From positions 44,263,169 through 44,327,168 of the forward strand of contig OX485806.1 of the NCBI GenBank assembly GCA_950295325.1: DNA of 64,000 nt. Direction: 5' to 3'. Source of the DNA: Polytrichum commune (taxonomy: Eukaryota > Streptophyta > Polytrichopsida > Polytrichales > Polytrichaceae). The notes under the pieces are model-generated. The model saw nothing but the letters and a program-made list of their open reading frames with translations, had not been told where the DNA came from and made no database searches. Within the stretch, counting starts at the first letter, position 1. Each line of letters opens with the position of its first letter. This document shows positions 1 to 12,787 of the stretch, piece after piece. The position numbers and the translations under genes were made by a program.

Positions 1-1276
1 CAAATCTGTGAGAGGTTTGTTGGCTCTGTCTGTAGGACAAAGACTATGCATCAACTTCTCTGTTTCAATAGCAAATTTCCTAACCACTTTGCATTCACAC
101 TTGAATGTTACTTGTTCCCGTTATTTTTTGTCCAATTTATTCAATGTGGATGTTAACTATAGTTATATATATATATATTTAGTCAACCATAGTTGCTCTG
201 AAAAATGTATTGAAAAAAACCTAGTTTATTATAATTATTTTGGCAGTTGTTGATTATTTATTTTTAAACTTTTGGGTGATAAATGAGTAGCTTCAATCCT
301 TGACCCCGCATTTGAGAAGAAGGAGCACAAATTCCAAAAAATGTTTGGATATAGGTATAGTAAATAACCATGGAGTGACATAAGCAAAGTGGACAATTAT
401 AGTTTTAGTCTTTCACAAGAAAGGACAAAGCCTCACGGTTCTACCATTTTCTTGTTACAAATGTGTAATTCATGTGCATAATTCCTTCATAGGTTGTCTA
501 ACCCGTGTGCACCATTCTCTCTTGAGGTGTCTGACCCAATTATTTCTTTGGAGTTGTTTGACTCCAAACACCATACGCTAACATGCTAAATACAACAAAG
601 CATGATTGGTTTTTATTTCGTGTGTAATCCAACATTGAATTTATCAATCCGGGTATATCACAATCGTGCATTTGAAACCAAATTTATTTTGTGAGTGTAG
701 TTTCATAAATCATCAATTGTAGAATTAAAAAAAACCTTCATTTATGATGTGTGCTTAATGAGGATCCCAAACCAAACACCATAAAGACACATATTTAAAG
801 TAGATTGGAATATATCTTCAAATTTTTTTTGAGTTCTCCACAATCAATAGTGGACATAATTAGAAAAACTTGTATATTCTATCAAGAAATAAACATACAT
901 GCATTTTTGATAACAAAAACTACACAAGAGAAAGTTTGATTTTCAGTCCCAAATTTTTTAGTGATGCTTCATCATAGATTTGCTAATGCAACACAAGTTT
1001 CATTGTGTAAATCTAATCGGTAGAAGTTGGAAAACGAACCGAATAACAACCAAATATGTACATACCTTAAATATAGTGGCCGTCGACGGGAGGGAACTCA
1101 GTCGGAAACTTCATGTCTCTAGAGTTAAGGTTCAGAGTTGGAGTACCTCTTTCTGTGGAGCCTGCGACGGACTTCTTGACTTTTAGGGTTTGCTTTGTGG
1201 AGACGGAGGTTTAGGAGGATTGGACACGACAACGTCGCAATCGAGATCGCAGTGGGAGGAGCAGGGAGCAACAACT
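1..1276. other. Upstream flank of the PDAP1-like gene
   Basis: AT-rich intergenic DNA with no recognisable gene. A short (TA)n run lies near 161-178. The 100-200 bases before the start codon at 1277 become GC-rich, as expected of a plant 5' UTR. Short open frames here have no recognisable content. Confidence 0.5.
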
Positions 1277-4200
1277 ATGGGGTCGGGCGCGGGGAGGGGG
1301 AAGTTCAAGGGAAAGCCTACAGGGCGGCGCCATTTCTCCACGCCGGAAGAGATGGGTACGTGTGCGAAATGCTGAGTGGTGTAGGTCAGTTCCTGTGAGC
1401 CGGTTTTGTCGGCCCTGGTTATGTGCCAGTGCATTTTGTAGTGCATCGCAGATTTCGTCGATTTTGTTGATCCTTCTGCAACGGGCATACTGTTTCATTG
1501 TTTCTACCTTTTCTCTGGATTAATCTTGGTGGGATTTCATCTGGCATTGAGCATATGGGCTCGGTACTGTGGTTGGCGTCAAGGATGCGGCGACACTTTG
1601 ACTCAATTGAGTGGGACTGTGGTGGCCTCACTTTTCGATGAGTAGGAGGACTTGGAGTGTGTTATTGTACTATGGATGAGAGTACAACTTTTACTGTGTA
1701 TTTCAGCCTCTTGAGATGAAATTGACTCTTAGAGCTGGTTTAGTGTACTCCTAAGCAGATGCTTCTGACCCTGTGGCAAGTCGAAGGGGGTAGTTTCACG
1801 TTACTTGCTTTTATGTTCATGCTAATGTTAATTTCGGTGAATAGAAATTCATGAGAAGTGTGGGGGGATTTTAGCGTGTGCCCGTAAATTTTGTGAGGAT
1901 GCACGCAGAAGGACTGTAAAGCCTTTCGGGGAATCCACATGAGCACATTTCTCTGGAGCTGCAATTGGGCTTGTGTACTTAATTTTGGGATTTGGATGTT
2001 CTGCTTCTTTTCTCTAAGATACTTAATAATTTTTTCTGGGGGTCTACAGCTGCCGGCACCTCTACGAAACCTCGAAGCTTTAAGAGGGTAAGTTTCTGCT
2101 ACTGTGCTCCTTTACTTCTCCTTGTGGTTGGATGTTGTGGTGAGATGATGGCTTTGTCTGTGCCTTATTAGTGTTGTTGAGGGGATGATCTGCATCTTAA
2201 TGTCTTTCAACCCTATGTCTCAATTCTCAATTCTCCCTGTTTTTGAACTGATGTAATGCTACTCTGTACTCAGTCCTCTAATTAGAACTGTCTTTCGCTT
2301 ACAAATAATTATGGCGAATCTGCAATTGTGTCAGTTTGTCGGTTCAGCCCGACTTGGGTTCTGAGTCTAGCTTGCATCAATAACTTTCTTACTTTGCTGA
2401 GGCTTACAATTGTTTTCTGGATAATATTTATGCACAGTGCATTAGTTTTTAAAGTCCAATTGCCTCATTCTTAAGTGAGTTGTGAGTGGAAAGTTTTGGA
2501 GATATTGATAACCTTTTATGGGTATTTTGCAGAACCCTGAGGATGAGGAAAATGAGGAGGCGGAGGATGAGTCTGAGGAGGAGTCTGAAGCGGAGGAAAG
2601 CATGGTTAGTTGAACAGTGCTCGTCCATGTTCTAGGTGTAGAGCGTGAGAGATATTATACAAATCATGTAGGTCTTGCAAGCGAAGTGTTATATTTTCCA
2701 CGATTATTGGTATTTTAGGCCACGATTATCTAATTGGGTCACTGGCTTGTATGATGTTTGTCAGATGTGTAAGAAATCACCTTGTCCCAATCAATAATGG
2801 TGCCTAAATTAGCACTGGGTCTATTTTAGGAGATTTCTCTGGATCATACACATTTCAGTATTGCAATTTAATTGAGGCTGCTATGAAGAGCAGTTCTCAG
2901 TTACCAAGTCTAGATTGAGATATGAATCTAGTGAAGAGTTTTGGTTTGACGAATGCTAATGTTGGGTAGTTATCAATACTCCAACAAGAAGAAGAAAAGG
3001 CTTTATCAAGAGGTGAGTGGTCCAAGATAGAGATTTGGTACCCACATTGGTAGTATGTACTTAGGTGTTCTCAGCTATACAGAAAGGAAATGATTGACCT
3101 TTAAAATTACATACTCCTGCAAATAGAAGTGGTTAGCTAGCTTAAATCTGGAAGATTCTCTAGTTTCTGGTCATCAAGGCTAAAACCTTTGTACTTCTCA
3201 CGGTGGGTTGTAAAAGTTTATTGCACAGCAGTAAACAAGGTTCAAGTTCCTTAGTGTTGCGGTTTATTAAAAGGGCTGAAGTTTATGAGTACTTCCCTTT
3301 TACAGAAGAAAAAGGGAACTCAAGGAGTGATTCAGATTGAAAATCCCAACCTTGCTAAAGCCAAGAATGTGAAAGCCAAAGATGTTGATGTAAGCTTCCT
3401 CCACCTTGATATGCAATAAGTTCTGCCTTTTTTAAAGAGCACCTCTATTTCCTGCAAGATCTGTTACATTTATGAATTTTCAGTAAAATGTTTCTTCTAT
3501 ATGGTATAATGATTGACATAGCTTTTCTGGTTTCAGATGGACAGGCCTGCTGAACTTTCCAGACGAGAGAGGTACCACCCATCTGTTTAATAGTTGTGAA
3601 TATGGTTTGTTACAAGCTTATTAGTTTTGAGTGCCATCGTCCAGCATATAGGGTCAAGGACGTGTGCTTCAGTATATGTACTGTTGTAATGGAGTCTGGA
3701 GGTTCTTTGGTTTGGAGGTGTAGGGAAGATGGAGCACTGAGTTGCAAGGATTGAAGTGCAGGGAGGAACTTGAGAAACAAAGGGCACATGAACGGTACCT
3801 CAAATTGCAGGAGCAAGGCAAAACTGAGCAATCAAAGAAAGATCTAGGTCAGTCGTGCTCATTTCTGTCTGAAAGGTGAGATTGTTTACACATTTTAAAT
3901 TACTGTAATTTGTGTAATTTTGTTGGAAATATGTTCTTAATGTTGGGTTTGGCATCCAGAACGTCTGGCCCTGATTAGACAGCAACGGTTGGAGGCTGCC
4001 AAAAAGCGGGAGGAGGAAAAAGCTGGTGAGTATTCCGCATCTACTTCACATTCTGTTCTTTGCAGTCACCGACTACGTTCCCAGTATGGGACACCAATGA
4101 GTTGAGGGTACCAGTAAATGGTGTAGTTGTATGGTATGGGGTGCAAGTGAGGCTGCATGTGGCTACTGTGATCAACTACTTTTGGATCAGCTTCCTTGTG

Positions 4201-4338
4201 TCAATGCTATTTGAAATCGCTCCAGTGTTTAGGTTCAGACTTTCATTTAACAAGTTGCAAGACTTTATTTCCTTAATTTCTGTGTGGGTGATTATCCATG
4301 CAGCTAAGGATGCAAAGAAGGTGGAGGCCCGCAAGTAG
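1277..4338 (+). CDS. PDAP1: PDAP1-like 28 kDa heat- and acid-stable phosphoprotein, 8 exons
   Basis: A complete spliced gene. Coding exons are 1277-1355, 2050-2087, 2533-2604, 3306-3389, 3537-3571, 3762-3847, 3960-4025 and 4304-4338. All introns are GT-AG, the phases join without a stop, and the product is 164 residues. The N-terminus is basic (GRGKFKGKPTGRRHFSTPEEM), an acidic Glu-rich stretch fills exon 3, and the family signature IQIENPN is in exon 4. The C-terminus is a long charged helix containing ELSRREREELEKQ-like, RYLKLQEQGKTEQ and RLALIRQQR segments, ending KVEARK. PDAP1 proteins are small, highly charged phosphoproteins; the animal member was described as associated with PDGF, and the plant role is poorly known. 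The start at 1277 is chosen because it gives the conserved basic N-terminus. No defect is seen, and this is the only clearly intact host gene here. Exon calls are by eye from family conservation and splice consensus. Confidence 0.93.
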
Positions 4339-5303
4339 GATTGCCAGAGCAAATCTACATTAGCAAGGCAGAGTATTCAAGTAGTATGTTCTCAGAATCT
4401 AATTGCAGAATTTCTTGGCTGCCTATGGTCGTTTGGAGGGATGGGCTTTGTCCCTCGGAGGAAATTGGTGTCATCACTATTGTCAGGTGGCTTGCAGTTC
4501 TGAATTCTGATTATCTTCATTGCCTTGGTACCAGGCAGTTATTCTGGTTCACACTACCACTTCCTCTACTTTGTAAATTGGTGTTATTATCATTTCTTCA
4601 AAGTCTGAAATCTGAGGTTCTTAAATAGGTATCTTATATCTGCTCTCAGTGTGTAATATCTGACATCTCATGGTAGCATTTGTGTATTGCTGCGGAGAAA
4701 GTAGTGCCAAATGTTTTTGTCCAGCTATTTGTTCAGTCTTGATTTGTTTGTTTTCCAACATGGCTGCTTGATAATGGGCACAGATTCAGGGTCCGTATGG
4801 GATAGCAGTCAAATGTGTAATGATATGTAATTTTGGCTATTTATTGTGTTCTATGGATTGGTTGATGTATCTTGCTGGAGTATATTTGAAGTAAACAGGT
4901 TTAGTTATAACTGAAGTGCAATGCTATGAATGTACTTCGTAATTAATTTGGATGTAATGGGAATTCTTTGCACCATTAAGTTAATTATTGTTCCAGTGAG
5001 ACCTCCAACTGAAGGTCCTGAAATGACTGGCGTCCAGGACAGATTTGAAATTCGAGTTGTTTCATGAAGTAACTGAGTTAATTGTCATCTCATAACATGA
5101 GTCAGCTGATGAGCTGTGTTCAGCTACCCTGACCTCAGATTCAGTCTGAAGCACTGGAATTCTGGCATCTGGAGGCTTTATTCTTGAATCTACTTCGGGG
5201 CCTTGAACACAACTCATCAACTGAGCAATGTTATGCCCTTGAACTCCTTAAGCTCTCACTCTACCTTTCGTACCAAACATTGTGTCCACAAGCCCCAAGA
5301 AGA
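4339..5303 (+). other. 3' UTR/flank of the PDAP1-like gene, duplicated elsewhere in the window
   Basis: Non-coding DNA after the stop codon, likely including the 3' UTR. From about 4467 to 5303 it matches 51632-52437 in inverted orientation along its whole length. Open frames such as 4341-4628 and 5184-5426 are not recognisable proteins, although the first resembles a frame in the inverted copy because the DNA is duplicated. Confidence 0.7.
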
Positions 5304-7834
5304 AAACAGTCTCCTTCTAAAAGTATACTTTGGATAAACCATGAGAAATCGCAGTTGCTGGGAATTCCAACAAGTCGTTTATTTGGCAGTACTTATTATC
5401 CTGTTTTTATGTGTTCACTGCCCTAGGATATATTCATCCAAATATAGTGCATTCTATATGCAATTTACAAGCCCAAGGAGGTAAGACATGGTAGAATAGT
5501 GCTTCACCACTTAAGGTAGGTGAGGTTAGTTTGGACACCTATTATTGGCTCCTATTTGGCATTACAAGTGCTCTAATTTGGTAAGTGAGTACACATGGTG
5601 ATTTGGTTGCAGTCTTGATGATGTTTGGATTAGTCAAGCCTTTGCGAAAGTCAAACTCCACCCACCATCCTCCATAATTAGGAGTGCTACCATCGAGCTA
5701 TGACAAAGTTGATTCTTGTGCGCTAGGTGGGCAAATCAGGAGGTGGCATGCGGTTGTGAAGGGGAGGGTACACATTGGAAAATGCCGGTTTCGAAATGGA
5801 GTTCGGTAAGCTAAGATAAAATAATTTTTGCCTTCACATGTGTCTGACTTCGAGGAGCTGGGCTAACCTTTTTTTTTCCAACTCTGATGAAGACGGCATT
5901 TTTGCAAGGTTTAAAACCTTTCTTTTCTATTGGAGTCGGAAATAGATGGCTTTAGCCAATGAAAGAGGGACGAACCTTGAAACCCAACTCGAAGTTAGGC
6001 ACATGTTGAGGCCAAAATTCTTTTACCTTGGCTTATCAAACTTTGTTTTGAAACCAACATTTTTGAAAATGTGTGGCCTCCCCTCGAGGTGCCGACCAAC
6101 TTGTATTGTGGGTATTCTACAAAGAAAAGCCAATTTGGCAACATTTTATCTACTTTAGAGACATGACACAACTACTTTAGAGACATTAAACCACTTTAGA
6201 GACATGACACAACCAATATCGCGAAGGTGACTAACCAAAATATCATCAAGGCTGTGGAAATATTTTAACCCAAGGAACTGGGAAATATTTTAACCCTTGT
6301 CTAACTTTGAGGAGATGGGTTTCAAGGTAGGGCCTCTTTTCCTTGCATTAAACTTGGTTTTCATTGGTAACTGACTTGTGTAAGATTTGCTATTGATATC
6401 GTCCATTTACACTACATTGAACAATAAAAGAATTCCCCCTTATAACACCAAATTAAGTAGGGGATCTTCGATTTTGAAACCTAGATCAACACCTTCCTCA
6501 AATTCTTTAGTCTTGATTGCTAACTTGCTCACGCTTCTAGTGCTCAAATCTTTCGGTTGGATGACTCCACAAAGTTGGAGGTGTGCTCATTAGCCTCATC
6601 TACCTTATGGAATTATGTAAGTTACTGTGTAATGAGGTAGTTGAGGTTAATATGGAACCACCTTTGTTAGCTCATATTTAGTAACCAAGTAAACGGAGTG
6701 GTTAACTCAAAATCTCCACACCCATTGGCCCTGACTGGAACCACAAACACGGGGATTCTAATGTTAGATTTTTTTTGGGTATCCATTACCTAAAACTCAA
6801 ATTTTTGTTGCCCTCTACATGTTACTTAATTGTCTTTGCCCATTGCCCAAAACTAGATTACTTGCTTTGCAAAGAGAGCTTCAATTCCAACAACGACTCC
6901 ATCCACCAAAGCACCCAACTATGAACCAACCTTCAATTCTCACAAAACTCCACCTACATTCGAAGACATCTACACAAAATTGTTAGGCATCTAACATTCT
7001 AGAGCTAATTGTGAGAATAATCGAATAATCAACATGATAAAACACAAACAACTAAGAAATTAAAGTAAAGATTGTTGGAAGTTGTCAATTTTTTCTAACA
7101 TTGCGTTTTTATTCTTTCTTTGTATAATTGTCTTTTTGATGTGGTTGCAATTGATATGTAACCAAAGATACTAGAGGAATACCACAAGAACATATCAAGT
7201 ACAAAAGCAAGTCACAATCAATGTCAAATGAGGGGTCATGGTCACCTCCTTGAGCTTTTACACATCACAACCCTCAAATTTGAGTGTCTTATATTTTTTT
7301 AACAAATAATTCCTCAACTCACACGTGAGGAGATTCACCTCTGTTGTCCAAATTGCGCCTCTTTTCACATTCTTGCTCGCAATGAATATCATCCACTTCA
7401 ATTGGATTTATCTTTGTATTGAAGGAATAGTGTGTGAGCATGAATTATAGGAGAAGATGTAGCATAATGTGTGGGAGGTGAGTGTGGAAGTGGATTAGTT
7501 GGGATGCTTGTATCGAATGTGGTGGGGAGTACCATATTTGGCTCAAACAATCATTTCTTCAGTTTGGGAGGTTCCTCATCTCACCGTAAAGTGAGGTACT
7601 CACATGCTATAGGATCCGCTTTGGCATCGATGTTGATACTAAAAAATTGTTGTGCGGTAGTGTTTTGCAAAATTTGTTGCTTGAGCCATCTCCAACCCTA
7701 GGGAATAAACTCTTCATATCATATACAAACTAACGTGAGTTTAAGAAGGGGTATTATTGAGGCATTAGTGTACATAATTTTTTTAAAAGGTATTAAATTT
7801 TATGAAATAAAGGTAGATGTATAAAAAGGGGCAC
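5304..7834. other. Unassigned intergenic DNA
   Basis: No gene or mobile element was recognised. A small tandem repeat of about 22 bp (three copies containing ACTTTAGAGACAT) occurs at 6151-6214. Open frames are short and unlike known proteins. Confidence 0.4.
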
Positions 7835-8123
7835 TGTTGCAATCCTTGCTAATTTTTCTTAACCATCTTAACCATTTTCATTTCTAGCAAGAATCACGAG
7901 CGCTAACCCTTTGCATTCCACCATGCTAATGGTTAGCTCCTCCTACCTGGGACCTTATAGTTCATAAGAGGGGAACTAACCTTTCTACTTTGCTTTCGGG
8001 ACTCATCCCTTAATTGATAACCAATTCTTAGATGTTGATCATCGCATTGCCGGAGCAACACTACAACAACCTAAACCATATTAAGCAACTATGCCCTCAC
8101 ATTGGGCCAAAACCCATGGAGGT

Positions 8124-9107
8124 TGTCGCGCACCTCTCCATGAGGAGTGCCCAAAACACCATGGGCACAAGGGGGACCCCAGAGTGACACCCGGGACTTG
8201 TGGCGCCGTAGGTGAAGGCCCAAGTGATCCTAGTGTGGGTGAGGGGCCCGGGCGTTGGGAACGCCTCCCACCCACGGAGACTAGGAGGCATGAGGGTAAG
8301 GCCATGAGCTATGCGTAGCTCATGGCGGGATGATTCTAGAATGCTCAAGATCACCTCAATCGGAGGTGTGAGCTAGGAGTTATGGCAATTTGAGTGGGGC
8401 GCTGTCCCAGGACAGCGCCCTGGTACAGCAGTGCCTGGGAGTGATTCCCGGGACTGCCAAGGTTTAAACAAGCATTACTTCCTCAATACCTGGCCGAATG
8501 AGGCAAGTGAGGAGTCCATCGGCATTTACGTGAAGCGTAGATGAAGATGGAGTGGTTGGTTGTTGGCTCCAGACATCATACAAGGAAGTTACGATGGTCT
8601 GAAGCTGCTGGGGGCTTCTAGGCCCAGCAGCTAAGGGAAAGTGTCTACTTGGCCCCAACTCTTGGTAGAGAGACAAGAGGTTTCTTGACGGTGGGGTAGG
8701 GGCCCTGCGTAGAGTCCTAGAGGATTATATGGGTGGGGTAGAGGCCCTATATGGTGTGGCCTCACCCACCCGAGGCCGAACGGCACAACCTCCATGGGCT
8801 TTGGCCCAATGTGAGGCCATAGTTGCCTAGTATGGTTCGGGTTGTTGTAGTGTTGCTCCGGCAATGCGATGATCAACATAAGATTGGACTTCCATGGATG
8901 AAAGTCCACATCCAAGGATTGGTTACTGATTAAGGGGTGAGTCCCGAAAGCAAAGTAGGAGGGTTGGTTCCCCTCCTATGAACTATAAGGTCCAGGGTAG
9001 GAGGAGCTAACCATTAGCATGGCGGTATGCGAAGGTTTAGCACTCGTAACCTTTGTTAGAAATGGAAATTGGCAAGATAGTTAAGGGGACTAACAAGGGT
9101 TGCGACA
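8124..9107 (+). mobile_element. Solo LTR of family A, nested in an older family A LTR
   Basis: A 984-bp sequence beginning TGTCGCGCACC and ending GGGTTGCGACA, so it has LTR-type TG/CA termini. It is flanked by GAGGT (8119-8123) and GAGGC (9108-9112), a 5-bp target duplication with one mismatch. The host DNA on both sides is another family A LTR in the opposite orientation. It has no coding capacity of its own; short frames in it recur in every copy only because the LTR is repeated. Confidence 0.88.
8398..8419. repeat. Hairpin palindrome inside the family A LTR
   Basis: The arms GGCGCTGTCC and GGACAGCGCC are perfectly complementary over 10 bp with a 2-base loop. The same hairpin, with small changes, is present in the other LTR copies (for example near 55230, 58120 and 59452). 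It is followed by a second imperfect inverted repeat (CTGGGAGTGATTCCCGG). It may be an RNA structure near the transcript end or a regulatory site; the sequence does not tell which. Confidence 0.7.
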
Positions 9108-9443
9108 GAGGCCGTGCCGTCGGCCTCGGGTGGGTGAGGCCACACCACCCCACCCATATAAGCCTCTAGGTTCATATTGCCATATCTCGTAGTTCACACC
9201 TCCGATGAAGGTATTCTTGAGCATTCTAGTATCTACACGCCATAAGCTACGCATAGCTTATGGCCTTACCCTTGTGCCTCCTAGTCTCCATGGGTGAGAG
9301 GCGTTCTCAACGCTCGGGGCCCTTACCCACACTAGGATCACTTGGGCCCTCTCATCAACAATGCCACAAGTCCCGGGTGTCACTCCGGGGTCCCCTTTGT
9401 GCCCATGGTGTTTCGGGCACTCCTCATGGAGAGGTGCATGACA

Positions 9444-12400
9444 AATGCTCAAGTTTAGAGAAAAATTGAGAATAGGTGTGTAAAAAAGTCCACTTCACAT
9501 TTTCATCCATTATTTTCATATGTTATAATCCTCAATGACTACCTTGTTAGGGTTTGCATTTGGGTTCTAGGTTTTTACAAACTAAAGGATCTTGGAGTTT
9601 TCATAAGCTCCCTTATCTTTTCTCTCTAGATTGTGGCATAGTTATTGTGTTCTTATCTTTGTTTTTTGATACAATCGTTGAATTACATGGTATGGATGAA
9701 AAACATTCAATGACTTTCTTTTTGGGATGTGAACGTGGATTTTATAAATAACATTTAGTTTTTTTTAAGTCATAATGTATAGTTTGTATATGTACTAGAG
9801 GCATTTATTACATAAAATTGAAAAACTTAGTATAAATACATAAGTCCATTTTTTAGCATGCCGTTAGTACATATAAATTTTTTTTTCTTTATAAACCTCT
9901 CATATGGAGGGTGTTTAATTTCATAATGCCCATGCATGTCATTTAGGTCTCCAATGAAGCGTCCACCCCCTAGGTGACCAACGAAGCTTGAGTCTGTTCA
10001 CATGCGGCATGCTCTCTCGTCGTCTGTTAGCCAATTCATCCTTAGTTTTTTGGGTACTTGGTGGCCACTAAATTGGTGGTGTGCTTGCTTGCCGATTTGG
10101 AAGCTCCCTGCGCGATGTAGGCTTCGGAAACTCGTTCTTCAAAGTTCAATCCTCTTGTCCACCTAGCGCATCCACAAACCTCTTCGTCTTGAGTGATTCG
10201 GGAGTTGTCATTGAATCATTGCGAGGCTCCGCCCAATGTGGTACCTCCCCTTAAATTTGCCAACAATGCTCATATCCATAATCAACTTCTTTAGGATATT
10301 TTCAATTGATACATATGTTACAAATCACGAATTACATCCACCTCACTTGTCCCACTCACTTTGAGAGTCTTAACATTTAGGTAGATTCCGTCAAACTTGG
10401 ATACATTGTGCTTGATGCTCCCCCATTTTGTCTCCAAGCTTCCTGTTGTTTGTTTTGCAATTGTTCTAGGCCGCTTATTATTCCAAACATCTTGTACTCT
10501 AACCAAAAAAATCCCTCTTTTGTTGGTTGAAGTGATTGGATCTTTGTGAATTAACTAGGTATGATCTAACCAACAATATCTCTCCTACTACAACATAATT
10601 CTTCCCCTTAGATTGCCACAATGTAGCTAAAGTCATGGTGAAGTTGCTAGTCCTTTTGTTGTTGCCAGATTTGCAACTCTCTCCATATGCCTAGTAGGTG
10701 CCATGTAGACAATCTTGTATCACCTTTGCGTTGTTGGGTGATGGAGCGGTGCAAACTGTGGTGACGGGACAAATAAAGGCGGGTCTGCTACTTGGGCAAA
10801 ATTTAAGGAAAACATGAGAATCGAGGGCGGGGTCAACTAAGACTTGGAGTTGCCGACCCGAAGTTGGTAGTGGGGCCTGCAACTAGAAATAAAACGGTCA
10901 AAGCTATTGCTACATAGCCATTTGGACCAATTCTCGAGGAGATCCATTGCAACCAACTTATCAGCTGACCAATATAGATGCTCTTATACCAAACCACTAC
11001 GTCAAGTATGGTTGGCATTGTGCCATAATGGAAGGAGAATTTGGTGTATCTTAGGATCACTACCAAACGGTGTTAACTAGGAACCGTGATTTGGAGCCTA
11101 ACCATCAGTAGATGCTTACAACCATTTCAATATAAGTGAACCAAAATAAGACATTGTTGTAGCCATAGAAGAATGCATTATTGAAGGTTATCAATATAAG
11201 CAATCAAATGCTAAAAGTGGGTACTGAAAGAGGATCTATTAAAATAGATAAAAAAAATTCTTCCAATTAATAGTTTTATATAATAATTTTGAAGTTGGTA
11301 CAAGTAAAATTTTAGACATTTGTGAGCCATCTAAATCACTTGCAATTGAAGTTGAGGCTTGCTGCCTAGTTTAAGAAAGAAATTAACTGTTAGAAATGAG
11401 ATTAATATTGATTAATTAATATTGTTAGATGGTTAGATAATACTTGAAGACCCGACACGGCATTACGCAGATGGAGGCATATGCGAATGAAGATGTGTGT
11501 GGATGATGGTATGTGGGGATGAAAACGAAGGCCATTGGATCAAGAGGGTTGCGAATGAAGATCGTTGAATTTATAGATTTAGAAGAAGGATAGGTAGTGT
11601 GAAGTCGACCATACATGCTAACCAAAAGACTTAAGTACGGCTAGATCTACAACCAAAAAGCCTTGTGATTGGAATGATAGTCCACCTATCCGTCCAAATT
11701 TATGGGTTGTTGCTTCGATTGGAGTAGCAATTGTTACCACAACATTATTATGAATAAACTAAATGAATTAGGTACGCACTTACTACACTAGATATATATT
11801 CAATATCGTGGTATTATATGTCACTATGGTAACTCTTTTAATGACAATTTTTATAAATAAGTGTACGAAAATTATCATGTACAAATTTAAATTTGGATGT
11901 AACATGCCAATTATTGAGACAAAATGTGGTACATTTTACATCCTAACATTTATATAATGATATTTTATCATGGATGGTTTAATTTTGGATGTTAATCACT
12001 TACTGTATGAAAATCATCGCAAAATTGGAAGTCTATAATGTTCAATTGTTTTTTCAAGGAATGACAAATTTTAGGTTTACATTTGGTGTTGGTGACATTG
12101 TACGAGCGGTTTACAATTAGTATTGAGCTACACAAATAGAATAGGTGATACCAAATATAATATTTTTTTGTAGCTTCATCATCTTTGATATGCAAGAACT
12201 CAAAATACTACATAAAATCATCAAAGTCGGCATAGCAATTGAACATAGTTTTAGTATGGTAGTTGTTAAATTTCCACCTATAAATAGACATATTAGGAAA
12301 TGCCCATCCATGCTACATGGGGTTAGTGCACAATATCACCTTGCTTAATATTATTTTCTAGTAAATGCAATAGTCACAATATTTCATTCGTACAGTGTTA

Positions 12401-12787
12401 CATGGAAACAATGGAACAATGTTGTAGAGCAATAGTGTTTTGTGTTCCCAAAATTTCCTTAAATGTTTGTAATGATAAGCAACAAGGTGAGTGTGTCTTT
12501 AGATATTCCTAAAAAATGGAAAACTTTAATATACACCCGACTTCTAAGTTGGAAATTGAATACGTTGTATAACACTTTGATCAATCAAGGTTAGCTTGGA
12601 ATTATTGGAATCAATAGGAAATAAGATTGCACAACCATAGACACCTATACAAATGCATATGAACAATGTTTGGAGTAAGATGGTCTCATTCTTTCTTTGC
12701 TTTGTTTTTTATTGCTTTTTTTCTTTTCATTGGTTCACACAAACAAATGGGATAACTTGTATCCCTCTTCGGACTAATATGGTAGCC
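9444..12787. other. Unassigned AT-rich DNA
   Basis: I see no recognisable gene, RNA or element termini in this 3.3-kb stretch. It lies between the nested LTRs and the copia fragment and may include the decayed 3' end of that copia element. No polypurine tract or LTR could be made out. Confidence 0.4.

Larger units (their letters stand above)
7835..9443 (-). mobile_element. Family A LTR, minus orientation, internally deleted and interrupted
   Basis: Read on the minus strand this begins TGTCATGCACCTC at 9443 and ends with TTGCAACA at 7835. The segments 7835-8118 and 9113-9443 align to opposite parts of the family A LTR seen whole at 54951, 57845 and 59175. About 350 bp of the middle (between the TATATGGG region and the conserved CACCTCCGAT region) is missing. 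A second family A LTR in plus orientation is inserted at 8124-9107. No target duplication is visible at the outer ends (GGCAC versus AATGC), so this copy is old or was rearranged. Confidence 0.8.

Noticed and set aside
4060-4628. Open frames 4060-4338 and 4341-4628 as separate genes
   Set aside because: The first is intron 7 read through into the last PDAP1 exon; the second is 3' flank that also exists in the inverted duplicate.
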